The notes beneath the pieces are model-generated. The model was not told the DNA's origin. It did not search any database and worked only from the letters and a program-made list of their open reading frames with translations. Shown here piece after piece: positions 44,804 to 56,506 of a stretch of DNA of 64,000 bases; position 1 is the first letter of the stretch; every line of letters begins with the position of its first letter. Origin of the DNA: an uncultured Aurantimonas sp. Lineage in GTDB: Bacteria > Pseudomonadota > Alphaproteobacteria > Rhizobiales > Rhizobiaceae. The stretch is taken from contig CANKZU010000001.1 in NCBI GenBank assembly GCA_947488615.1, positions 186,001-250,000 of the forward strand, read 5' to 3'. The position numbers were made by a program, and so were the translations under genes.

Positions 44804-45334
44804 TCAGCCCTTCAATATCATCGGCAGGCCAGCAGCGACGAAGATGACCTTCGCCGCGACCGCCGCAACCGCTTGATGCAATCGGCCCGCGTGATCGCGA
44901 AAATCACGGGCCATCTCGTTTTCCGGCACGATCCCGAGCCCGACCTCGTTGGAGACGAGGATCACCGGACCTGGAAGCCTCGCGGCGAGGCAGTCGGCCA
45001 GCGCATGGCATTCCGCCGCGACCGGACGCCCCTCCATCATGAGGTTGGTCAGCCAAAGCGTCAGGCAATCGACGAGGACCACATGCTCCGGCCCGGCTTC
45101 GCGCCCGATCGCGGCAACCAGATCGAGCGGCGTTTCAACCGTTCGCCAGCCGTTGCCCCGCCGCTCCCGGTGCTCGCCGATGCGCGCCTCCATCTCGGCG
45201 TCGAAAGCCCTGCCCGTCGCGAGATAGGCGGGAGCAAGACCGCTTGCTTCGGCCAATCGCTCGGCAAGGGCGCTCTTGCCGGAGCGGGCTCCGCCAAGAA
45301 CGAGAGTGACGCCATCGCCGAGCGATAGGCTCAC
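44804..45334 (-). CDS. cobP: Bifunctional adenosylcobinamide kinase/adenosylcobinamide-phosphate guanylyltransferase
   Basis: CobP (CobU) phosphorylates adenosylcobinamide and activates it with GTP in the late nucleotide-loop steps. The P-loop is [19 protein letters not shown]; the guanylylated His lies in [29 protein letters not shown] and [31 protein letters not shown] are family signatures. Length is 176 residues. The start is a GTG at 45334 ([14 protein letters not shown]) that overlaps the cbtA stop by 4 bases; the track start 45703 is an extension inside cbtA. Confidence 0.94.
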   Translation of the reverse strand: MSLSLGDGVTLVLGGARSGKSALAERLAEASGLAPAYLATGRAFDAEMEARIGEHRERRGNGWRTVETPLDLVAAIGREAGPEHVVLVDCLTLWLTNLMMEGRPVAAECHALADCLAARLPGPVILVSNEVGLGIVPENEMARDFRDHAGRLHQAVAAVAAKVIFVAAGLPMILKG

Positions 45335-46095
45335 GCCGCGCGAGTCCCGAACCGGTCCATCACGAAGCCGACGCTGATCCCCAGCAGAACCCAGAACGCG
45401 GCCGCCGTCGCCAGCGAAATGACCGCGAACTCCGCCGCAAGGGTCGGCGGGACCGGGCTCGTCAGGTCGGCGATATGCGGCGCTCCGACCACATGCGGCA
45501 GGGCGAGCAACACCACGCCGGCGACTTTCGCCCATATCTCGCGTTGGAACACCAGAAGGTAAAGCGCCGCCGCCGTCAGCGCGACGACGGCGGCCCACCA
45601 GACCTGCCGCTCGAACAGGTCCGCGGCCGGCATCGCCGGCAATTCCGGTGGGAGTCCGAGCGCGGGCGCCAGCCCCACGGTCGCAAAACCAGCCAAACCC
45701 CACAGAACACCGTTCGATCGGGTGATCGCGCGGCCGGTGAGCAGGCTGGCCGCCGCGAGGATCAGCGCGAAGCCGCCACCCGCCACGATATTCGCCGACA
45801 GCGTGCCCAGCAGGCGACCGAAGAACGGAGATGCGCCCGCGGCTTCATCTTCCGCCCCGACTGCCGTCTCGTGGTCATGGGCCAGAACCAATTCGCCGCC
45901 GAACATCGCCGACACTTGCCGGCTTTCCGTCAGGCGGCCGGAATCGGCGCCGGCCGCCTCGTGTCCTGCCGTCCCGCTCTCGTATTCCTCGGCTTGCAGG
46001 ATCAGCGGAACCACGCCCAAATATTGAACTGGCGTCATCACGACACCGACAAACAGGCCGGCAACCAGCGCGGCCAACAAAAATCTTACAACCAT
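45331..46095 (-). CDS. cbtA: Cobalt transporter subunit CbtA
   Basis: A 254-residue membrane protein with about six hydrophobic segments, starting [41 protein letters not shown], the typical CbtA N-terminus. A His-containing loop ([15 protein letters not shown]) lies between the first two segments. CbtAB is a predicted cobalt permease found with B12 riboswitches. ATG 46095 follows AAGGGG; the 31 extra residues in the track ORF from 46188 are rejected. Confidence 0.92.
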   Translation of the reverse strand: MVVRFLLAALVAGLFVGVVMTPVQYLGVVPLILQAEEYESGTAGHEAAGADSGRLTESRQVSAMFGGELVLAHDHETAVGAEDEAAGASPFFGRLLGTLSANIVAGGGFALILAAASLLTGRAITRSNGVLWGLAGFATVGLAPALGLPPELPAMPAADLFERQVWWAAVVALTAAALYLLVFQREIWAKVAGVVLLALPHVVGAPHIADLTSPVPPTLAAEFAVISLATAAAFWVLLGISVGFVMDRFGTRAA

Positions 46096-46191
46096 AACGA
46101 TACCCCTTCCGCGCCGACGAGGTCGGGCGGCTTTGAACAACACGAAAAAGCAAAAAGCCCGGTCCGCGCCTAGGCGGCAGGCAAACAATGC

Positions 46192-46368
46192 TTAGTGGCA
46201 GGGGAATCCGTAGGAATGCCGGACATCATGCGCCGTATCATGCACCGCCGCCGAATGGGCGAACCCGATGCCGAAGACGAAAAACGCTCCGAGAACCAGC
46301 GCCGCGAGTCCGGTCGCGATCCGCGTCGGTGCATCGGTGTGCGCGATGCTATGGGTCGTGGCAGTCAT
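46192..46368 (-). CDS. cbtB: Cobalt transporter subunit CbtB
   Basis: A 58-residue protein with one membrane segment (IATGLAALVLGAFFVFGIGFAHSAAV) and a terminal His-rich stretch HDTAHDVRHSYGFPCH that presumably binds cobalt, as is usual for CbtB. A GGAGG box precedes the ATG at 46368; the track ORF starts in the riboswitch region and is too long. It is the first gene of the operon, directly after the riboswitch. Confidence 0.93.
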   Translation of the reverse strand: MTATTHSIAHTDAPTRIATGLAALVLGAFFVFGIGFAHSAAVHDTAHDVRHSYGFPCH

Positions 46369-46404
46369 ATCAACCTCCGTGACGGCCGCGAAATGCGGCA
46401 GGTT

Positions 46405-46645
46405 ACAAGGCCGGCAGGTCTCCTGGCTCACGGGTCGTCGGTCGTCGCCTCGCCTTCCCGAAGCCGAAGCTCCAGTGGCTTTTCCAATTCGTCCATCGAT
46501 GCTCATGGCATTGCCGGCACGAATCGGCGGTGACGACCTCGCCGCTCTACAGTCGCGGGGTCGGCTGCGATGAAGGCCCCCTGCTTGGGTCGGCCCGTCG
46601 CATTCCCTCTTCGCCCCAGCCGCTTGGCAGCCGGGGAACCGTCCT
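46405..46645 (-). ncRNA. Cobalamin (AdoCbl) riboswitch
   Basis: On the minus strand the region contains the cobalamin-aptamer landmarks in order: GGTTCCCCGGC near the 5' end, GAAGAGGGAATGCGACG, CAGCCGACCCCGCGACTGTAGAGCGG and the B12 box AGCCAGGAGACCTGCC near the 3' end. About 40 bases separate it from cbtB, leaving room for a sequester of the cbtB ribosome site. It should repress cbtB-cbtA-cobP-cobW-cobN-cobO when adenosylcobalamin is abundant. Confidence 0.95.
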
Positions 46646-46752
46646 TCGACCGGATCGGGCGTTTCGCCCACTTCCGATCAATTCGTCACAGTAGCGATCG
46701 CAGCCCGTGGCGCAAGCGATTTCGCGTGCAAACAGGGTACCGGAAACGCATC

Positions 46753-46785
46753 GTGGCCCGGCCGCGCAATGCGCGGTCGGGCCAC
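46753..46785 (-). terminator. Strong GC hairpin after the min operon
   Basis: Arms GTGGCCCGGCCGCGCA and TGCGCGGTCGGGCCAC pair almost perfectly around a two-base loop. It follows the 49-codon ORF at the end of the min operon on the minus strand and precedes the riboswitch promoter region. The T run is weak (gatgcgtttcc), so it may be a processing or partial termination site. Confidence 0.6.
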
Positions 46786-46816
46786 TCGATCGTGTTCGAT
46801 GGAAGGAAGCCTGGCG

Positions 46817-46966
46817 TCAGCGCGCGGCGGCTTGCTCGCAGGCCTCAACATGCTTGGCAAGCGCCTCGGTCGAGAGAATGGAGCTGATCGTGCGAATGTC
46901 GCGATTCTGGAACTTCGGCGTCTTCTGCAGTTCCTTCAACCGCTCCAGGAGGGTTACTCGGCTCAT
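46817..46966 (-). CDS. Small hypothetical protein downstream of minE
   Basis: A 49-residue ORF, MSRVTLLERLKELQKTPKFQNRDIRTISSILSTEALAKHVEACEQAAAR, with a strong AAGGAG box 7 bases before its ATG. It is helical and charged, with no recognised domain. It is 67 bases after minE and the only obvious gene before the hairpin, so it is probably the last gene of the min operon. The longer track ORF from 47146 is rejected. Confidence 0.6.
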   Translation of the reverse strand: MSRVTLLERLKELQKTPKFQNRDIRTISSILSTEALAKHVEACEQAAAR

Positions 46967-47033
46967 GCTGGTCTCCTTTTCCTGTCGGGAGCCGCCGCGA
47001 TCGGGTGAGGCGGGCTCGTTGGGCGAGCGGCCG

Positions 47034-47297
47034 TCAGGCCGCCCGCACGCTAGCGGTCGTGGGGATCTCGATATCGACTTCAAGGGTCGAGACGTTCTCT
47101 CCGCGATCCATTTTGACGCTGACCATGTCGCCATCGAGCTGCACATGCCTGGCGATGACGGCCAGAATTTCCTCCCGAAGCTGGGCCACGAGATCGGAGT
47201 GTCCGACCGTCGCCCGTTCGTGAGCGAGCAATACCTGCAGCCGTTCGCGCGCCATCGGCGCCGAGGTCTGCTTGCTGAAGAAACTGAAAAGGCTCAT
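47034..47297 (-). CDS. minE: Cell division topological specificity factor MinE
   Basis: An 87-residue MinE. It begins [32 protein letters not shown], the MinD-contact and membrane-targeting region, followed by [39 protein letters not shown], the topological-specificity domain. It stimulates MinD ATPase to drive pole-to-pole oscillation. Its ATG overlaps the minD stop (ATGA). Confidence 0.96.
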   Translation of the reverse strand: MSLFSFFSKQTSAPMARERLQVLLAHERATVGHSDLVAQLREEILAVIARHVQLDGDMVSVKMDRGENVSTLEVDIEIPTTASVRAA

Positions 47298-48109
47298 GCC
47301 GCCCTCCGTCCGAAGAGTTTGCCGAACAGGCCGCGCCTCTCGCCGGGCACCGACATCGGCACCTGTTCGCCGGCAAGGCGGCGGGCAGCGTCTCTGTAGG
47401 CGAGAGCCGGCGCGCTCTGATTCTCGCCGAGCGTCACCGGCGTTCCGAGGTTCGACGCCCGCAAGACATCCATGCTCTCGGGGATAATGCCGAGGAGCGG
47501 GATCGACAGGATGTCGAGAACGTCCTCGACCTTCAACATGTCGCCGCGCTCGGCGCGGGCGGGATCGTAGCGGGTCAAAAGCAGATGCTTCTCGATCCGC
47601 TCGCCGCGCTCAGCCTTGGCGGTCTTGGAATCGAGCAAACCGATGATCCGGTCCGAGTCACGCACCGAGGACACTTCCGGATTGGTGACGACGACGGCCA
47701 CGTCGGCATGGCGCATGGCGAGTGTCGCGCCCCGCTCGATGCCGGCCGGGCTGTCGCAGATCACCCAGTCGAAGGTCTTTTTCAACTCCTCCATCACCAG
47801 CTCGACGCCCTCGGACGTGAGGTTGTCCTTGTCGCGCGTCTGCGAGGCTGGCAGCAGAAAGAGCGTCTCGAGGCGCTTGTCGCGGATCAGCGCCTGCGTC
47901 AGCTTGGCGTCGCCCTGGACGACGTTGATGAGGTCGTAGACCACGCGCCGCTCGGCTCCCATGACGAGATCGAGATTGCGGAGGCCAACGTCGAAATCGA
48001 CGACCACCGTCTTCTCGCCACGCTGGGCCAGCGCCGCACCCAGCGCGGCGGTGGAGGTCGTCTTTCCGACGCCTCCCTTGCCAGAGGTCACCACGATTAC
48101 TTTTGCCAT
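47294..48109 (-). CDS. minD: Septum site-determining ATPase MinD
   Basis: A 271-residue deviant Walker ATPase: [20 protein letters not shown]. Other MinD signatures are [24 protein letters not shown] and [40 protein letters not shown]. The C-terminus ([14 protein letters not shown]) is the amphipathic membrane-targeting helix. It lies between minC and minE, 32 bases after minC. Confidence 0.97.
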   Translation of the reverse strand: MAKVIVVTSGKGGVGKTTSTAALGAALAQRGEKTVVVDFDVGLRNLDLVMGAERRVVYDLINVVQGDAKLTQALIRDKRLETLFLLPASQTRDKDNLTSEGVELVMEELKKTFDWVICDSPAGIERGATLAMRHADVAVVVTNPEVSSVRDSDRIIGLLDSKTAKAERGERIEKHLLLTRYDPARAERGDMLKVEDVLDILSIPLLGIIPESMDVLRASNLGTPVTLGENQSAPALAYRDAARRLAGEQVPMSVPGERRGLFGKLFGRRAA

Positions 48110-48141
48110 CTTGCTCTCCTGCTTCCCGGCCGCTTGCAGCC

Positions 48142-48903
48142 TCAGCCCAGAATTTCCGCTTTGATCGTGTCACCCTCGAGCCAGACCTGAACGGCCTGGC
48201 CGCGGTATTTCTGTTCCATGTCCTCGGCCGTCTTGTAGAGGCCGTCGATCGCCACCAGCTCGGCTTCGAGCTTGCGGCAGAAGATCCGCGCCGAGGCGTT
48301 GCCGACGGATCCCGCCATCGCCCTGCCCCGAAGCGTTCCGTAGACGTGGATCGAGCCGCCGGCGACGACCTCCGACCCCGATGCCACCGATCCCAGAATG
48401 GTCACGTCGCCCTCCGGAAAGATCACCGATTGGCCGGAACGTACCGGCTCAGTGATGATGATCGACGGCATCGCTTTGACCGGCTGCGGGTCCGGCACCT
48501 GCGCGGTGGTCGGTTTGCTCGCCGCCTTGGATTTCGTCGACTCGGCTTTCTTCGGCACGGGCTCTGCCGCCGGTGGTTCGAAATCAGCCGCTGGCCTGCC
48601 GCCCTTCATCGCCGGCGGCATGCCGAAGCCGAGCAGCGACGCGCGCGCCCCCTCGATTCCCATGATCCGCACGCTGCGCTCGCCGAGTTCGCCGATCAGC
48701 TCCTTCAGCTGCGCCTGGTCGATATCGAGCCCTTCGACGTCGAGCACGATCGGCCGTCCCAGGAAAAAACCGGTAGAGCGCGCGGCGAGGTCATCGAGCC
48801 GGGTCAGCCACGCGTCGAACGGAAGTTCCGGCGCGAGAACGAGGGCGAGAAATGAGCGGCCCTTGAGTCGGATCGGGCGAGTGTCGGTTAGGATCTTGGT
48901 CAT
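48142..48903 (-). CDS. minC: Septum site-determining protein MinC
   Basis: A 253-residue FtsZ antagonist. The N-terminal domain (LKGRSFLALVLAPELPFDAWLTRLDDLAARSTGFF) and C-terminal beta-helix (FPEGDVTILGSVASGSEVVAGGSIHVYGTLRGRAMAGSVGNASARIFCRKLEAELVAI) are joined by a Pro/Ala/Lys-rich linker. The start at 48903 (MTKILTDTRPIRLKG) is preferred over the track start at 49104, which adds 67 Arg-rich residues. First gene of minC-minD-minE. Confidence 0.95.
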   Translation of the reverse strand: MTKILTDTRPIRLKGRSFLALVLAPELPFDAWLTRLDDLAARSTGFFLGRPIVLDVEGLDIDQAQLKELIGELGERSVRIMGIEGARASLLGFGMPPAMKGGRPAADFEPPAAEPVPKKAESTKSKAASKPTTAQVPDPQPVKAMPSIIITEPVRSGQSVIFPEGDVTILGSVASGSEVVAGGSIHVYGTLRGRAMAGSVGNASARIFCRKLEAELVAIDGLYKTAEDMEQKYRGQAVQVWLEGDTIKAEILG

Positions 48904-49122
48904 CTCGGTTAATTTTCGGTTGCTAAGGCGATCTAAACGGGATGGGGTTAACCAGTGCTTAACGCGTGGAGCCTGCGCCGGGCTGACGCGAGGCGCCCGC
49001 CCTGGAGACCGATTGTGTCGGTCCCGAGATCGCCATATGGACGTTGCCGACGCACCCATCTCGCTCGCAACCGGCGAGCGGCCTCCTCGCCGGCCGACGG
49101 CCACCTTGCCTGATCGGCCGGC

Positions 49123-50265
49123 TTATTCCGCCGCGAGGCCGAAGCGCGCGCCCTGATGTTCGCCGAGCTTCGGCGCCGGCCGGTCCAGGGAAAGATCGGC
49201 GTCTCCATAAACGATCGGAGTGCGAACACCCGCAATGCCTTGCGGCGCGATTTTCATGTTCCGATGCAGGGTTTGCGGGTCGGCGAAAACGTCCGCGACA
49301 TCGTTGATCGGTCCGGCCGGAACCCCGACCGCCTCGAGGCCCGCCAGAAGGTCGTCGCGCGTCCATGCGCCGATCGCCGCCGTCAGGATCGGCGCGAGAG
49401 CGTCGCGGTTCGCGACCCGCACCTCGTTGGTGCGATAGCGTTCGTCCATGGCCAGTTCGCCCAACCCGAGCACGCCGCAGAGCCGCTCGAACTGACGGTC
49501 ATTGCCGCAGGCGACAATGAGATGGCCATCGGCGACCGGAAAGACCTGGTAGGGCACGATGTTGGGATGGGCGTTGCCGAGCCGCTGTGGCGCGACCCCG
49601 GTGGCGAAATAGTTCAGCGCCTGGTTGGCGAGGACTCCGGCCATGCAGTCATAGAGCGCCATGTCGACGAACTGGCCGCGGCCCGTCCGCGCGCGATCGG
49701 CCAGCGCCGCCTGGATCGCGATTGTCCCGTACAGCCCGGTGAAGATGTCGGCGAAGGCGACGCCGATCTTTTGCGGCTCGCCATCCGCCGCTCCGGTCAG
49801 GCTCATGATGCCGCCCATCCCCTGGATCATGAAGTCGTAGCCGGCCCGGCCCGCATAGGGTCCGTCCTGGCCGAAGCCGGTGACCGAGCAATAGACGATG
49901 CCCGGATTGACGGATTTGAGGCTGTCGTGGTCGAGGCCGTATTTCTTCAGGCCGCCGACCTTGAAATTTTCGATCAGAACGTCCGCCTCGGACGCCAATT
50001 CGCGAACCAGCGCCCGCCCCTCCTCGGTGGCAAAATCCGCCACCACCGACCGCTTGCCGCGGTTGCAGGCGTGGAAATAGGCGGCCGTCCGCTCGCCGTC
50101 CCGTTCGATGAAAGGTGGCCCCCAGCCGCGCGTATCGTCCCCCGCCGGGCTCTCGACCTTGATCACGTCGGCGCCGAGATCGGCCAGCGTCTGGCCGATC
50201 CAGGGACCGGCCAGGATGCGCGCGAGTTCCAGGACCTTCAGGCCGGTATGGGGAGATTGGCTCAT
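49123..50265 (-). CDS. CaiB/BaiF family CoA transferase
   Basis: A 380-residue class III CoA transferase. Signatures are LKVLELARILAGPWIGQTLADLGADVIKVESPAGDDTRGWGPPF and CSVTGFGQDGPYAGRAGYDFMIQGMGGIMSLTG; the catalytic Asp is probably in FVDMALYDCMAGVLANQALNYFATG. It exchanges CoA between organic acids; the substrate is not evident. Start 50265 (MSQSPHTGLKV) is preferred over 50316. It is followed at a distance by the minC operon, with which it has no obvious link. Confidence 0.92.
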   Translation of the reverse strand: MSQSPHTGLKVLELARILAGPWIGQTLADLGADVIKVESPAGDDTRGWGPPFIERDGERTAAYFHACNRGKRSVVADFATEEGRALVRELASEADVLIENFKVGGLKKYGLDHDSLKSVNPGIVYCSVTGFGQDGPYAGRAGYDFMIQGMGGIMSLTGAADGEPQKIGVAFADIFTGLYGTIAIQAALADRARTGRGQFVDMALYDCMAGVLANQALNYFATGVAPQRLGNAHPNIVPYQVFPVADGHLIVACGNDRQFERLCGVLGLGELAMDERYRTNEVRVANRDALAPILTAAIGAWTRDDLLAGLEAVGVPAGPINDVADVFADPQTLHRNMKIAPQGIAGVRTPIVYGDADLSLDRPAPKLGEHQGARFGLAAE

Positions 50266-50337
50266 GGAGCCGCCGTGCCGCTCCCGGCGCTTCCTGTCAA
50301 GCAGCGCCGGCGTCAATGCGGCAGCTTGAGCCGCGCC

Positions 50338-51162
50338 TCAATCGACGAATGCCCGCTCCACCACATAGGTGTCCGGCCGGCTGTTGGCGCCTTCCACAAA
50401 GCCGCGCGCGTCGAGCAGCTTCTCGGTGTCCTTCAGCATCGCCATGGAGCCGCAGATCATCGCCCGGTCGTCGGTCGGATCGAGCGGCGGAATGCCGAGT
50501 TCGTCGAACAGACGGCCGGTCTCGATCAGCGTGGTGATCCGGTGGCGACGGGTTTCGCCCTCCCGCGTCGCGCTCGCATGAAACAGCAGCTTGTCGCCGA
50601 TGAACTCGCTCATCAATTCGTCCGAGCGGGCCGCCTCGACGAGTTCGCGCCCGTACGTCAGTTCGGCTTCGAACCGGCACGTTTGGGTGAGGATCACCTG
50701 CTCGAACTTCTCGTAGGTCTCGGGATCGCGGACGACGCCCGCAAAGGGCGCAATGCCCGTACCGGTCGAGAACAGGAACAGCCGTTTGCCGGGCTTCAGC
50801 GCGTCGAGCACCAGCGTCCCGGTCGACTTCTTGCGCATCAGCACGGTATCGCCGACGGCAATTTTCTGCAGATGCTCGGTCAGCGGTCCGTCCGGGACCT
50901 TGATCGAGAAGAACTCCAGTTCCTCGTCCCAGGATGGGCTGGCGATCGAATAGGCGCGGAAAACCGGCTTTTCCGCATTCGGCAAGCCGATCATGACGAA
51001 TTCGCCCGAACGGAACCGGAAGCTCTGCGGCCGGGAGATGCGGAACGAGAACAAGCTGTCCGTGTAGTGCGTCACCGACGTGACGGTTTCGGCAAAGACG
51101 CCTGCCGGAATGGGAAAGGCGGTTTCCGGCGTACGCTCCATCTGGAGGGCGAGAGAACTCAT
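50338..51162 (-). CDS. fpr: Ferredoxin--NADP reductase
   Basis: A 274-residue bacterial-type FPR. FAD-binding RAYSIASPSWDEELEFFSIKV and NADP-binding LFSTGTGIAPFAGVVRDPETYEKFEQVILTQTCR are clear, and the protein ends in the typical YVVERAFVD C-terminus that stacks on the flavin. It supplies electrons to flavodoxin/ferredoxin and takes part in the oxidative-stress response. It lies upstream of metH in the same direction, with 310 bases between them, so it may provide electrons for MetH reactivation; that link is inference. Confidence 0.95.
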   Translation of the reverse strand: MSSLALQMERTPETAFPIPAGVFAETVTSVTHYTDSLFSFRISRPQSFRFRSGEFVMIGLPNAEKPVFRAYSIASPSWDEELEFFSIKVPDGPLTEHLQKIAVGDTVLMRKKSTGTLVLDALKPGKRLFLFSTGTGIAPFAGVVRDPETYEKFEQVILTQTCRFEAELTYGRELVEAARSDELMSEFIGDKLLFHASATREGETRRHRITTLIETGRLFDELGIPPLDPTDDRAMICGSMAMLKDTEKLLDARGFVEGANSRPDTYVVERAFVD

Positions 51163-51472
51163 CGGGTTTCGTCCTTATTCATTCGCAATCGGCGCTTTGC
51201 ACCACTCACAGCGGTTCGCCCACCCGGCGCCGGCGCTCGCGCGCCATCTGCCGCCGGCTCTTTACTCCCGTTTGACGGGAGAAGCGGTTGTTGGACCGCC
51301 CGCGACCTCGCCGCCGCTATGATCGTCACGACAGTATATAGTCCCCCCGATACCGCATCGCAGCGTCGTGCGTTCCAATTAACCGCGCGATTGCGGGAAA
51401 TTTTCGCGCTGGGCACGCCGCAAAGGTGGCCTCGGTCTCCACGGCGATCGTCATGTATCCGGATTGCCCCAC
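51163..51472. other. Intergenic region between metH and fpr
   Basis: About 310 bases. It must contain the fpr promoter; the AT-rich minus-strand patch gactatatactgtcgtgacg near 51325-51343 is the best candidate for its -10 region. I see no ORF, riboswitch or clear SoxR-type palindrome. Confidence 0.4.
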
Positions 51473-55258
<3,786 letters not shown>

Positions 55259-55292
55259 GGCGTCATCGATCCCGGTTTCCCGTCCGCAGATC

Positions 55293-55315
55293 ACATAAAG
55301 ATATGCTTATGTCAA
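55293..55315 (-). promoter_or_regulatory. Inverted repeat overlapping putative metH promoter
   Basis: On the minus strand a TTGACA box (55315-55310) runs into the inverted repeat ACATAAGCATATCTTTATGT (55312-55293; 16 of 20 positions symmetric). It lies about 35 bases upstream of the metH start. An AT-rich palindrome here is compatible with an ArsR-family regulator such as SahR (which senses S-adenosylhomocysteine), but that assignment is inference. Confidence 0.55.
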
Positions 55316-55925
55316 CAAATCATCACGGCCAAGACCGGCCTGGAATGGCCGCGCGGCATTGCCCGCGCCGCGTATCGCGGCCGGCGTATGCATTCCTCGA
55401 CAGTGGTTTCGCCTCCGGTCGTTCCTTGCCACAACCCAATCTTCGATGCCGCTCTCACGAGCAGCGGGACGCCGGAGGCGAACCCTCCGACTGTTTTAAG
55501 TCAATACGGTCCGCCTCCGGCATCCCGCGCGGCGTTTGGCCAACCCTTCGACACGAAAAACCCGCCTGTTCATGGGGTTCCGTGCGCTGCCGGATCTTCA
55601 CGCCCGTGGCAGGGCGTTCAAGCGGACCGATCCGCAGACCCCTCGATAGTGGGGGACGGTCCGGCGGGAGCAAAGAGCCGTCCGGGCCGCTCGCCCTCCG
55701 GAAGAGCGAAACGTCGCGGACACCGCACCGCCAGGGATTTCTCCCCTTGGCCCAACGAAGGATCCCGGTGATCATTCGCGCCCGTTCCGTGGGCCGGCGG
55801 TGAGAGAAGTATGCGGGAGGGCAAAAGGGTGGGGAGAAATTTTTCTGGGCACGCGGCTTTTTTAGAAGAGCGCATCCATCCAAACCTCGTCATCCCGGCA
55901 TTGGATAAAGGCCGGGACGCTTGTC
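55316..55925. other. Intergenic region with palindromic repeat, no intact gene
   Basis: About 610 bases. The minus-strand ORF 55455-55883 has low-complexity Arg/Pro/Gly-rich character and no domain. Near 55892-55920 the palindrome cgtcatcccggc...gccgggacgc resembles common rhizobial intergenic repeats. Its right end joins directly onto the truncated toxin reading frame. Confidence 0.45.
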
Positions 55926-56096
55926 GAAGGACGCGCCCATCCAAGCCGCACGCGCTATGCGCATCAACAGCAACTGCTGGTTCTGATCGATGACTATATA
56001 TGGGTGATGCCCTTCGTGGAGCAGAACGGCATCTTTCTCAAGACGATGTATCCGAGCCGCAAGGCGACGAAACGGTATCAGGAGTCGATTGGATGA
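55926..56096 (+). pseudogene. Remnant of a toxin gene (BrnT-like partner of CopG antitoxin), 5' end missing
   Basis: In the frame ending TGA at 56096 the DNA encodes EGRAHPSRTRYAHQQQLLVL, then an IDDYIWVMPFVEQ and FLKTMYPSRKATKRY ending. This matches the C-terminal half of the BrnT-like toxins that precede CopG-type antitoxins (HPxxxRYxxQ...Y...VPFVE...FLKTxxPSRKATxxY). No start codon is available: upstream, the frame runs into a palindromic repeat and a stop (tag at about 55862). The N-terminal half is gone. The stop overlaps the antitoxin ATG (ATGA), as in intact pairs. Confidence 0.7.
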
Positions 56097-56377
56097 AGCA
56101 GCGAAAGGAACCCGAACCGATCTTCGACAGCGAGGAGGAGCGCGCGGAATTCGCGTTTCACGACTCGGACGAATGGGTCTCGGTCGGCAACATTGAGGAA
56201 CAGCGTGCCCTCTTGCAGACGGCGGCGCGGCGCTTCTTGGCCGGCAGTCCCCGCAAACGCATTTCCATCGCCATTCCGGAACGCGATTTGGCGCGGCTCA
56301 AGACCAGGGCGGCCGAAAAAGGCATGCCCTATCAGACTTTGATCAACTCGATCCTGCATGAGTATGTCGAGGGATAA
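56093..56377 (+). CDS. CopG-family antitoxin (ribbon-helix-helix), orphan
   Basis: A 94-residue antitoxin of the CopG_antitoxin (PF12441) type. The N-terminal toxin-binding part is MKQRKEPEPIFDSEEERAEFAFHDSDEW; the C-terminal ribbon-helix-helix is KRISIAIPERDLARLKTRAAEKGMPYQTLINSILHEYV. The ATG at 56093 is coupled to the end of the truncated toxin frame. The track start at 56000 lies inside that frame. Because the toxin is broken, this is probably an orphan antitoxin that may still bind DNA. Confidence 0.85.
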   Translation: MKQRKEPEPIFDSEEERAEFAFHDSDEWVSVGNIEEQRALLQTAARRFLAGSPRKRISIAIPERDLARLKTRAAEKGMPYQTLINSILHEYVEG

Positions 56378-56506
56378 TCGCGCGCCGACGCGCGAAGGTG
56401 GCGCGCACGGCCCCGAATGGGTCCCCACGCAAGGCCGAGATGACACGCGAAATGGAGGATGACGACGTGTGGACGACGCCGGCATCCTCTCCGCGCCACC
56501 GCGGCT

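Noticed and set aside
43100-45328. 742-residue plus-strand ORF opposite cobN/cobW/cobP
   Set aside because: Same shadow character; the three genes on the minus strand have full family motifs.
55455-55883. 142-residue minus-strand ORF between metH and the toxin remnant
   Set aside because: Composition resembles translated intergenic repeat, no ribosome site and no domain; both plus- and minus-frame readings look non-coding.
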